This document shows positions 47,816-56,467 of a stretch of DNA of 64,000 nucleotides, in pieces. The number at the start of each line of letters is the position of its first letter. The stretch's first letter is position 1. The position numbers were made by a program, and so were the translations under genes. This DNA is from an uncultured Prolixibacteraceae bacterium (GTDB lineage: Bacteria > Bacteroidota > Bacteroidia > Bacteroidales > Prolixibacteraceae): NCBI GenBank assembly GCA_903834475.1, contig CAILJH010000114.1, forward strand, positions 1 through 64,000. Direction: 5' to 3'. The notes under the pieces are model-generated. The model was not told the origin of the DNA, did no database searches, and was given only the letters and a program-made list of their open reading frames with translations.

Positions 47816-48963
47816 CACTTCCAACCCGTTCCATATAGATTGGTCAGCCACAAGCCAAAGAAGCGATCGTAAACCTGGTAAACATTGTTTTCGGAAGTGA
47901 TGATTTCTTTATCGAACAACTGTTTCACGGCAGTCTGGACAGAACTTTGAGATAGTAATCCATGCCTTTTTATGAATTTGCCTGAAGTAACACCAGACGC
48001 TTTGCCCTCTTTGGCAATGGCATATAGAATTTCTTTCTGCCGTTCGGGCAAAAGCGACAAGCTACTTTGGTACAAAGGTTTGTATGATTCAACCTTATTT
48101 TCAATAGCCTCTTGTGCCAGTTCGAATGAGCAGGTTTCATTCTTAGCTGTTAATGAAAACAGTTCGTTGAAAATATTCTGTATATACCATGTATGTCCTT
48201 CAAAAAGTTGATAAACCTTGCTAATCAATTCGTCCGAAATATCTTTTTGGTCATTGGCAAAGTGGCTACCAACAAAGCGGATATATTCTTTTTCTTTGAT
48301 TGCATCCAGTTGCAGCAAACTGACACTCTGATAAAACGGACCTGAAGAACTGAAAAAAATATTTTGCATCAAATGCCTCTGGCTCCCTGCAAAAATGAAG
48401 TTGGTATTTTTACACTGTTGAATATGAGTCCTGAGCATAGCTTCAATATTTTTTTCAGGATACCTGGAAATTTGTTGAAACTCATCAATTGCTATAATGC
48501 AAGGCTGATCGGCAGATTCAAGATATTTAAAAATCTCTTCCAAAGAGAATGCGGCCTGATGAATCTCTCCAATACCGATGTCAAAAGTCGGAGTGCCTGA
48601 AACTGAATCAAGTTTAAATGCCGGACGAAGGGAACTAATCATCGAGAAAAAGCGATCCACAAATTGTTTTCCTTTAGGTTTTAGCGTTTCAAAAATTTCT
48701 TTACCTAACTTATACACTAATTCTTTCAAGGTATCGGTCGCATAAATATCAATAAAGAAGGTGTGGTAGTGATCCGCTATTTCCGGCTGATGAAAGAAAT
48801 GCTTAATCAAACCGGTTTTCCCCATTCTGCGGGGTGAAATGATTGCCAGATTGTTACCATTGGTAATTGTCCGGATGACTTCTTTGGTTTCCTGAATGCG
48901 ATCGCAAAAATACTCGCTCGAAACGTATCCTCCAGTAATAAAGGGATTATTGACGGTTCTCAT
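47812..48963 (-). CDS. AAA/STAND-like ATPase (archaeal-ATPase-type) with C-terminal winged helix
   Basis: Walker A ISPRRMGKTGL; Walker B CIIAIDEFQQI; start MRTVNNPF preferred over ORF start 49002. Confidence 0.85.
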   Translation of the reverse strand: MRTVNNPFITGGYVSSEYFCDRIQETKEVIRTITNGNNLAIISPRRMGKTGLIKHFFHQPEIADHYHTFFIDIYATDTLKELVYKLGKEIFETLKPKGKQFVDRFFSMISSLRPAFKLDSVSGTPTFDIGIGEIHQAAFSLEEIFKYLESADQPCIIAIDEFQQISRYPEKNIEAMLRTHIQQCKNTNFIFAGSQRHLMQNIFFSSSGPFYQSVSLLQLDAIKEKEYIRFVGSHFANDQKDISDELISKVYQLFEGHTWYIQNIFNELFSLTAKNETCSFELAQEAIENKVESYKPLYQSSLSLLPERQKEILYAIAKEGKASGVTSGKFIKRHGLLSQSSVQTAVKQLFDKEIITSENNVYQVYDRFFGLWLTNLYGTGWKW

Positions 48964-48979
48964 CGTTCTGTTCTTTCTG

Positions 48980-49026
48980 CAAATATAATTATTGAATGTC
49001 AATTACCAAATTTTAATTACCAAATT
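48980..49026 (-). promoter_or_regulatory. ATPase promoter: -7 box TATATTTG (48980-48987) with two upstream AATTTGGTAATT repeats (49001-49012, 49015-49026)
   Basis: read on minus strand; exact 12-bp direct repeats with 14-bp period. Confidence 0.5.
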
Positions 49027-49163
49027 ACAATAATGAGATTGTCTGACTCCAAATTTCAATTTCAACTGTGCTAATCAAGTGGTGTCTTCTGTAACCAAGG
49101 GTTTCAAAGGTTTTTCGAAAGCAATGAATTCGCATATTCTACTACTCCTTCGGAGTCGAACGA

Positions 49164-49182
49164 AATGGAAGATGCTTCCATT
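49164..49182. repeat. perfect hairpin AATGGAAG atg CTTCCATT
   Basis: 8-bp arms, 3-nt loop in ftsX-ATPase spacer. Confidence 0.7.
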
Positions 49183-49239
49183 CTATAAACCTTTTAACCT
49201 CTCAGAGGTCAGAATATCTGATTAGTGAGATTGACACTG

Positions 49240-50472
49240 CTATTTGGTAGGAGTACTCAAATATTTTCCGGAGATAAACCGGATAGGATACCAGGCCGCC
49301 AGGAAACCAATACCGGTAACGAGAAGAAAAATGGCTGCCAGATCGCCAATCCGGATTTCGACCGGGTAACTCGAAAAGATGAATGAACCTTCGTTGCCCG
49401 GAATTTTCAGAATTCCGTATTTAATCTGGATCCAGCAGATCAGGATTCCCAGGATCAGGCCGAAAACAGCTCCGCATAATGAAATCATCCAGCCTTCAAA
49501 AAGAAAAATGGTGCGGATCAGTTTCTGGTTGGCACCCATGCTCTGAAGAATAGCAATGTCTGCCCTTTTGTCGATAATCAACATCGAGAGCGATCCCAGA
49601 ATATTGAAAGAAGCGATAACAAGGATAAATCCGAGAATGATAAAAATGGCCCATTTCTCGGATTTCATCACCCGGTAAAAGAGTTCATGCTGCTCAAACT
49701 GTGTTTTTACCACAAACTTTTCGCCCATTATCCGGCGAATTTCAGGCTGCACGGATTCTCCCGAAACGCCTTTCTTTAATCCAAGTTCCACCGCACTGAT
49801 GCGGGTTCCCATTTGAAATAATTCCTGCGCATATCCGAAAGGAACCAACATGTATTTCGAATCGATTTCCTGCTGGTTGGCAAAAATTCCGGAGGCATAA
49901 ATAGTGCTGTGATTAAACGCATTGGCCAGCGTTGGCCGGCCATTGACGCCCTTTTTCAGGGTATAAATATGTACCGGATCGGTAAAATTTAGGCCCACCG
50001 ATAAATAGTAGGCCACTCCCTGGCCAACTACCGCATAGGGAACTTGTTTGGCTTCGAGAAGAAACCGGCCGCTGGTAATGCAACTGGTGTCGAGACCTGA
50101 AGTTTCACTGTAATTAACCGGTACTCCTTTGACTGTGGCAAAATATTGGCGGTCGCCATACCGAAGCAGCGCATCTTCTTCAATAACCGGAGTTACCGAT
50201 ACAATTCCATTCAAACTTTTAAGAGCATCAAAATCACCATCTTTCAGCTCGAAGGATTTGCCTTTGACTGCCGATATTTTGATATCCGGATCGAACGACG
50301 AAAACAAGGTTTTGATGGAAGTATCGAGACCGTTGAAAACAGAAAGGATGACAATCAATGCAAAGGTGCCAACGGTTACTCCTGCAATCGAGATTCCGGA
50401 AATGATGTTGATTACATTCACCGATTTTTTCGAAATCAGGTAACGGCGGGCGATATAGAAGGCAGTTTTCAA
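49240..50472 (-). CDS. FtsX-like permease / LolC-LolE family protein (TTG start)
   Basis: FYIARRYLISKKSVNVINIISGISIAGVTVGTFALIVILSVFNGL; SMGANQKLIRTIFLFEG. Confidence 0.92.
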   Translation of the reverse strand: MKTAFYIARRYLISKKSVNVINIISGISIAGVTVGTFALIVILSVFNGLDTSIKTLFSSFDPDIKISAVKGKSFELKDGDFDALKSLNGIVSVTPVIEEDALLRYGDRQYFATVKGVPVNYSETSGLDTSCITSGRFLLEAKQVPYAVVGQGVAYYLSVGLNFTDPVHIYTLKKGVNGRPTLANAFNHSTIYASGIFANQQEIDSKYMLVPFGYAQELFQMGTRISAVELGLKKGVSGESVQPEIRRIMGEKFVVKTQFEQHELFYRVMKSEKWAIFIILGFILVIASFNILGSLSMLIIDKRADIAILQSMGANQKLIRTIFLFEGWMISLCGAVFGLILGILICWIQIKYGILKIPGNEGSFIFSSYPVEIRIGDLAAIFLLVTGIGFLAAWYPIRFISGKYLSTPTK

Positions 50473-50571
50473 TGGTTAATGATTAATGGTCAATGATCAT
50501 TTAACTGGAATCCTATTATTCATCGATTCAAAATAACAAATTATCATTTATAATTCATCATTAACAATTTT

Positions 50572-51393
50572 CTATTTCCAGGCTTTTACGATTAAGCCGG
50601 TTCCACTTTCGTGTTTCATATACAGATCGAAAAAATTCAGAACCAGGGCAAACGGAAAAACAAGCAGGTAATAAAACGGCAGAATCACGAAGTACAATTT
50701 GCTGGCTCCAAGCATGAGTATCGGGCATTTCATCGACAGTTTCCATGATATTTTCCCGGGCGTACCGTATGAATAGCGCGCTTCAACCTTCGAAAACCCG
50801 GCAGATTTCAGCTTGGTTTCAATTTCAGTGATGTTGTAACCGTCGCGAACATGTTCGTCGATAAAACCGTGAACCCCTTCTTCGTGATCGTGATCATGCG
50901 AGTCGGATCCACCCTGATCGGAAGGAGTTGAAATCAGCAATAATCCACCTTTTTTCATTGACGCATGAAAATTTCGGAAAACTAAAACATCTTCCTCAAT
51001 GTGCTCCATCACATCAACCGAAAGAACCAGATCGTACCGTTCATTTTCCTGAAATTTAGTCAGGTCGGCCAGTTCGAATTTTACGCGACCGTCCAATCCA
51101 GCCTTTTGCATAAACTGTGTACAGTCCTCAATTTGTTCGGGTTTGATGTCAACCGCTTTAATTCCGGCCTTCGGAAACCAGAGGGCCATGCGGTAAGTAT
51201 ATTGACCGAATCCTGAACCTGCGTCCAGAATGGTTTTTACTTCAGGAGTAGCAAGTGAGCGTTGCCGAAGCTCTTTACGGATGTGCCAGGCCCGAAGCAA
51301 AAGCAAATCGAGCAAATGGTAGAATAACCTGCGCAAAACCGGATTCTGGTTAAAAACACTTCCCAGCGAACGTTTTATCGGATCGTATTGCAT
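50572..51393 (-). CDS. class I SAM-dependent methyltransferase
   Basis: ILDAGSGFGQYTYRMA; DLVLSVDVMEHIEED. Confidence 0.9.
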   Translation of the reverse strand: MQYDPIKRSLGSVFNQNPVLRRLFYHLLDLLLLRAWHIRKELRQRSLATPEVKTILDAGSGFGQYTYRMALWFPKAGIKAVDIKPEQIEDCTQFMQKAGLDGRVKFELADLTKFQENERYDLVLSVDVMEHIEEDVLVFRNFHASMKKGGLLLISTPSDQGGSDSHDHDHEEGVHGFIDEHVRDGYNITEIETKLKSAGFSKVEARYSYGTPGKISWKLSMKCPILMLGASKLYFVILPFYYLLVFPFALVLNFFDLYMKHESGTGLIVKAWK

Positions 51394-51484
51394 TTTTATT
51401 AATCTTGAGCGTTAGAATATTAGAGTCTTGAGTATTCGGGTTCAGAATTGTTTTCACTCAAGATTTGAAATTAGAAATTCAAGA

Positions 51485-51823
51485 TTATTCCTTGAGTAGT
51501 CGGTCAATGTTGTCGATGTAATCGAGACTGTCGTCGATATGAAAGTCGAGTTGAGGAACAATCCGGAGCTGTTTCCCGACTTTTAAGCCAAGCAATCCTC
51601 TTATTTTGGAGGTATGTTTTTTGATTTCGAGCAATGTTTCGGCCCCTTTTTCAGAAGGAAAAATGCTCAGGTAAATCCTGGCAATAGATAGATCCGGCGT
51701 AATCCTCACATTCGTTACACTGACCAAAATCCCATGAAACAGATCTTTGCCTTCTTTTTGCAGAATGTCCGCAAGGTCTTTCTGCAACAGTCGTGATATT
51801 TTATTTTGACGGGTCGTTTCCAT
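51485..51823 (-). CDS. rbfA: 30S ribosome-binding factor
   Basis: ETTRQNKISRLLQKDLADILQKEG...VSVTNVRITPDLSIARIYLSIFP. Confidence 0.93.
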   Translation of the reverse strand: METTRQNKISRLLQKDLADILQKEGKDLFHGILVSVTNVRITPDLSIARIYLSIFPSEKGAETLLEIKKHTSKIRGLLGLKVGKQLRIVPQLDFHIDDSLDYIDNIDRLLKE

Positions 51824-51990
51824 GGTATTTGTATTTGAAAAATTAGGTTTCAAAGGTAGTTAAAATTGTTTGAACAACAGGAAGCCCAATTGGTTCTAAG
51901 CTTCGAATATGCTATCTGTTATTCCGGGATCGTTTATTTTCCTTAAGTTCGCACGCTGAAATTTTCTCCTTTTTCCTTTTTCTTTAATTT

Positions 51991-52431
51991 ATGGGTGGAC
52001 TTTTTGATTACAGCCTTTGGGGACTTTTTCTGGCCAGTTTTCTGGCCGCAACGGTTGTGCCCTTTAGTTCCGAAGCCATTCTGACTTTTCTGATCGCCAA
52101 TGGAACCGATGTCACTTCTGCCGTTCTGGTTGCCACGGCCGGAAACTGGCTGGGCGGCATGAGCAGTTTTGTCATTGGTTACCTCGGAAAATGGGAATGG
52201 ATCGAAAAATACCTGCGCATCAAACGTGAAACCATTGAAAAATGGCACAACCGCTTGTATAAACGCGGAGCCATCTTTGCTTTTCTGAGCTGGGTTCCGG
52301 GAGTCGGTGATGTTTTTGCAGTCGGTTTGGGTCTTTTACGAACCAACATCTGGATCACCGCAGTTGCCATGCTTGCCGGTAAATTTTTGCGCTACGTAGT
52401 TTGGGCCTGGCTCACCGGATTAGTTTTTTAA
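51991..52431 (+). CDS. YqaA-family membrane protein
   Basis: DYSLWGLFLASFLAATVVPFSSEAIL...GNWLGGMSSFVIGYLG. Confidence 0.85.
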   Translation: MGGLFDYSLWGLFLASFLAATVVPFSSEAILTFLIANGTDVTSAVLVATAGNWLGGMSSFVIGYLGKWEWIEKYLRIKRETIEKWHNRLYKRGAIFAFLSWVPGVGDVFAVGLGLLRTNIWITAVAMLAGKFLRYVVWAWLTGLVF

Positions 52432-52444
52432 AAGATTACAATTC

Positions 52445-54085
52445 TCATTTCATCAAAATTACCTTGCTCCCGTTTTCTCGCCGGATCACAAGCAATCCGC
52501 CGGAAGGCAGCAAACTCCATTCATATCCTTCCCCGTCTTTATTTTCAAGCATTGGCTTATTATCCAACAAAACAGCAACTGGCTTTTTCCTCAGCGTTAT
52601 CTTTTCCGTTCCTGATAAATCAAAGGTTCTGTAGAATAATTTTACCTGACTACTATCCACATTTTCAAAGTTGAGGCCAAAGAATTTTTTCAGGCTTCCT
52701 TCATAGTCTGCCTGCTGAATAATGGAAGTTGATGAAATAATATGATCTTCGTCTGGCGGAGCCAGGGAAGGTATGGCATCCATCGCCCGCAGGTAATGCC
52801 TTACATAGTCGCCATATCCATCGGTCAGCCATGGTTCGTCGCCCGGAAACCTGTTTTTTCCGTCAAAATCAACCATGTACGTGGCCCAGTTAAGCTCGCG
52901 CACGGCATTTTCGTAATAACTTTTGTCGCCCGATAAGCTAACGTACAACAATTCATCTGCGGCTTGCCTCGAAGAATGACTTTGTGCCGGCCACTGATAG
53001 ACTGTTTGCTCGTTGGTTACCACAACACCGTATTTTTTCCATTTGTCGTTGCCAAAGGTCTGATGCGACCAGGCAATTATTTTTTGTACGTCATTTTTCC
53101 ATTCGGGAAAATATTCCCGGTGCTCCATAATAAAGCGTGCAAAGGTCATTGCGTTGATTTGTGTCTCGCTCCACCAGTCCACATCTTCGAAAAACGGCCC
53201 CCATTTGTTTTCTTTCATCGGATATGCTTTCATCCAGTTGAGCAAAATGTCAAAGCACTTCCGATATGCTTCTGTTTTACCGGTTTTCAGTTTGATCAGA
53301 TCGAGATACAATTGCATGGTTGGAGCCCAGTTACTTGTATATCCGGCACTGTCGATCCAGGTGCCTGTAAAATCATGGCTCCGGAGTAAAACGATTTCGC
53401 CGGTGAATACATTTACTTTATACGGAAGTGGCGAATAATTAATATTTCCTTTCCTGATATGCGCTGCAAGTGTATTGGCTATCTTTTCTGCTGCTTCAAG
53501 GTAATATTTGTTCTCACCAACATTGTAGGCCAGACTCATTTTATAAAGATGAACCAGTTCCAAGCCGAACGATCCGGCTTTATCAGGCTGCGCCACGCCC
53601 CTACCGTTGCGCATATCTCCATCATAAATTCCTCCATAAATAAGGGTGTTGTATGGAAAAGGAATATTGGGCCATCTGGCATATCCAGGCGAGATGCCAT
53701 GTGAAATGTAATAATCAGCAATAAAATACATGTTTGCCTTGACCCGTTCGTTTCCTCTGTATGAATAATACAACTGCCAGGATGAGAGTGCCATAGCAAA
53801 CTGGTCACCGCCAATTCCACGCGGGTCGTTAAATTTTGGATTCCATACCTGATGGTTCATATAATAGGGAAGACCATTCATATCCATGCGCATATGATCC
53901 CAGAAATCCCAGACCAGATTGATGACATGATCATATGATTTACCAGGGTTTTCATCGTACCAGGGAACAATTTTTCCGGCCCGGTCAGTTTGGATTGGAT
54001 GATAGATCAGGATTTCCTTCTCTTGAGAGTAGGCCTTCAGGATAAAAAATAAAACTGTACAGATAAGTATAGATCTCCGTCGCAT
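52445..54085 (-). CDS. secreted protein with probable (alpha/alpha)n-toroid fold; possible carbohydrate-active enzyme
   Basis: signal peptide; Trp/Tyr-rich helical repeats GDQFAMALSSWQLYYSY, WWSETQINAMTFARF. Confidence 0.5.
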   Translation of the reverse strand: MRRRSILICTVLFFILKAYSQEKEILIYHPIQTDRAGKIVPWYDENPGKSYDHVINLVWDFWDHMRMDMNGLPYYMNHQVWNPKFNDPRGIGGDQFAMALSSWQLYYSYRGNERVKANMYFIADYYISHGISPGYARWPNIPFPYNTLIYGGIYDGDMRNGRGVAQPDKAGSFGLELVHLYKMSLAYNVGENKYYLEAAEKIANTLAAHIRKGNINYSPLPYKVNVFTGEIVLLRSHDFTGTWIDSAGYTSNWAPTMQLYLDLIKLKTGKTEAYRKCFDILLNWMKAYPMKENKWGPFFEDVDWWSETQINAMTFARFIMEHREYFPEWKNDVQKIIAWSHQTFGNDKWKKYGVVVTNEQTVYQWPAQSHSSRQAADELLYVSLSGDKSYYENAVRELNWATYMVDFDGKNRFPGDEPWLTDGYGDYVRHYLRAMDAIPSLAPPDEDHIISSTSIIQQADYEGSLKKFFGLNFENVDSSQVKLFYRTFDLSGTEKITLRKKPVAVLLDNKPMLENKDGEGYEWSLLPSGGLLVIRRENGSKVILMK

Positions 54086-54239
54086 GGCTGAATGTATTTT
54101 GAATTTAAAGATAGTATTTTATTTATCCCCTAAAATCAGTCATTCACCTTTTTGAATGGACTGATTATCTACTTTGCTGATCTGGCTGCAAAAGAAATCA
54201 GAAAATTTGGTGCCAAAAATTAACAATCACTTTACATTC

Positions 54240-54269
54240 AGGAAACGTTTCTTGTCATAAATGTTTCCT
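54240..54269. promoter_or_regulatory. candidate TetR operator AGGAAACGTTT cttgtcat AAATGTTTCCT
   Basis: 11-bp arms with 10/11 complementarity, 34 bp before the TetR ATG. Confidence 0.55.
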
Positions 54270-54302
54270 TCCTTTGTACTGAAATATAAATCAGACAAAA
54301 AA

Positions 54303-54962
54303 ATGCAGGACAAATTCAATTTTGATGATCCGAAATTACGGGAAATTCTGGAAAGAACGGTTGAGTTATTTTCTGAATTCGGGATTCGGAATTTAAATAT
54401 GGATGACATTAGCCGAAGTCTGGGGATTTCGAAAAAGACACTATACTTATCGGTAAAAAGCAAGGAGGATCTGATTGAGAAACTCTTCAGCTTTGATGAT
54501 TTCAAGATGGATGCTGAATTTGCAAAAATAAAGGCTGAAAATCTGAATGCCATCGAAGTTTTGATTCGGGTCAGTCTGATTGTTTTCGAGGAGATGGGAA
54601 AATTCGATCCCAAATTAACATTTGAACTCAAAAAATATTACGAATCAATATTTAATCAGTTCATGGTTCGGAAGCAGAACCACATTTTCAACCTGATCAG
54701 CAAAAATATTGAAAAAGGCATTGCGGAAGGCTTATACCGGAAGGATCTGAACATTGAACTGGTAGCTGGTCTCTATGTCAGGAATTTAGTTCTGATGCAC
54801 AACAAAGATTTTTGCATCGTCGAAAAAGTCACTTTCGTACAGGTTTTCGAGGTAATGTTTGAAAATCACATCCGGGCCATTTCGAATGCTGAAGGCCTCA
54901 CCTATTTTGAAAAACGAAAAGCAGAAATTATACATTTTAACAACGAAAATATTAACCATTAA
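54303..54962 (+). CDS. TetR/AcrR-family regulator
   Basis: ILERTVELFSEFGIRNLNMDDISRSLGISKKTLYLSVKSKEDL. Confidence 0.92.
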   Translation: MQDKFNFDDPKLREILERTVELFSEFGIRNLNMDDISRSLGISKKTLYLSVKSKEDLIEKLFSFDDFKMDAEFAKIKAENLNAIEVLIRVSLIVFEEMGKFDPKLTFELKKYYESIFNQFMVRKQNHIFNLISKNIEKGIAEGLYRKDLNIELVAGLYVRNLVLMHNKDFCIVEKVTFVQVFEVMFENHIRAISNAEGLTYFEKRKAEIIHFNNENINH

Positions 54963-54974
54963 AGATTACAAAAC

Positions 54975-56408
54975 ATGTTCAGAAAACACAAACAGATTGT
55001 CCTGCTGATGACTATGTTCCTATGTGGAACGTGGTTTTCCGAAGCGCAGGAATCCCAGAAACTCACGCTCAAGGAGGCCGTCAACATGGCCTTGCAGCAA
55101 AACACCAACATCTTGAATTCGGACCTTGATCTGAAAATTGCTCAGAAGAAAGTTTGGGAAACGATGGCCTCAGGGCTTCCACAGATTAATGCGAAAGGAG
55201 CTTATTCGCACATTTTTAAAGTTCCTACCTTGAGCTTTGGTGGTAAAACCGTTTTGTCAAATACGAATGTTCCTTGGGATCCAACCACCCAGAGTGGAAC
55301 AATGAGTTCGGTTTCACTTGCGAACGGAGAAAAGATTTACTTAAACAGTGAGCCAGGCACTCCGATTGAACTTGGTCTGAAGGACAATACTACCTTTGAT
55401 CTTACGCTTTCCCAATTGATTTTCAGTGGATCATATTTTGTTGGATTGCAGGCAACCAAGGTTTATTATGGCCTGACAAAAGAAAATGCCGAAAAAACTA
55501 AACTTGATGTTATTGAGACGGTTACAAATACGTATAACATGATTAAGCTGGCCGAAGAAAGCCGGAAAATTTTGACTCAGAACCTCGAAAACATCAATAA
55601 AACATTGTTCGAAATTTCGGAAATGAACAAACAGGGTTTTCTCGAAAAAACAGATGTTGACCAACTGGAATTAACTGCAAACACCGTTCGAAATGCGATG
55701 AACCAGATTGACAGCAATTTGGATATGGGATACCGTTTGTTGAAAATTCAACTGGGAATAGAAGAAATCATAAAAGTTGAATTAAGTGACATTTTAGAAT
55801 CGGACGAATCGCTTACCAAATCGAGCCTGCAATTGATAACTGAATCGTTCAATATTAATCAAAACGTGGATTATAAACTTATTCAAACTGCGGAGAAAGC
55901 GGCTAAACTCGAATTAGACCTATCCAAAACAGGCTTTATGCCAACCATCTCCGGCTATTACAATCACACCGAAAAATTGAAAACTCCAGCCTTCGATTTT
56001 GCACCAAAAGATTTAGTTGGTGTGAATTTGAGTTTGCCTATTTTCAGCAGTGGACAGCGCCTTTCAGTTTTAGCTCAGAGAAAGATGTCGCTGGAGAAAG
56101 CACAAAACACGACTAAATTAGTTTCAAGCAGCCTCTCGATGCAAGCCAGTCAATTTCAGAACGACCTGAAATTAAAGCTCGAAAAATATCAGAATCAGAA
56201 AAAAAGTAAGGAACTATCGGATGACATTTACCAACGTACACTTGAAAAATATAAACAAGGTATGACATCGAGTATGGATTTGATGACCAGTCAAAACCAA
56301 TACCTGACCAACCTGACCAACTATTACCAGTGTATCTATGATTTGCAGGGATCGAAGTCTAAATTAGAAAAACTGTTCAATATCAATCAGGGACCGGTGA
56401 TTCCGTAA
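54975..56408 (+). CDS. TolC-family outer membrane efflux protein
   Basis: LTLKEAVNMALQQNTNILNSDLDLKIAQKKVWETMASGLPQINA. Confidence 0.95.
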   Translation: MFRKHKQIVLLMTMFLCGTWFSEAQESQKLTLKEAVNMALQQNTNILNSDLDLKIAQKKVWETMASGLPQINAKGAYSHIFKVPTLSFGGKTVLSNTNVPWDPTTQSGTMSSVSLANGEKIYLNSEPGTPIELGLKDNTTFDLTLSQLIFSGSYFVGLQATKVYYGLTKENAEKTKLDVIETVTNTYNMIKLAEESRKILTQNLENINKTLFEISEMNKQGFLEKTDVDQLELTANTVRNAMNQIDSNLDMGYRLLKIQLGIEEIIKVELSDILESDESLTKSSLQLITESFNINQNVDYKLIQTAEKAAKLELDLSKTGFMPTISGYYNHTEKLKTPAFDFAPKDLVGVNLSLPIFSSGQRLSVLAQRKMSLEKAQNTTKLVSSSLSMQASQFQNDLKLKLEKYQNQKKSKELSDDIYQRTLEKYKQGMTSSMDLMTSQNQYLTNLTNYYQCIYDLQGSKSKLEKLFNINQGPVIP

Positions 56409-56467
56409 TCAGATTAAACAATTGTTTTCCAATACATTAAAATATTAATTAAAATAAAATAATACAA

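Noticed and set aside
47812-49002. Defence island or toxin-antitoxin interpretation of the ATPase
   Set aside because: Only one gene, with no nuclease, methylase or toxin partner; kept as an orphan cassette rather than called a defence system.
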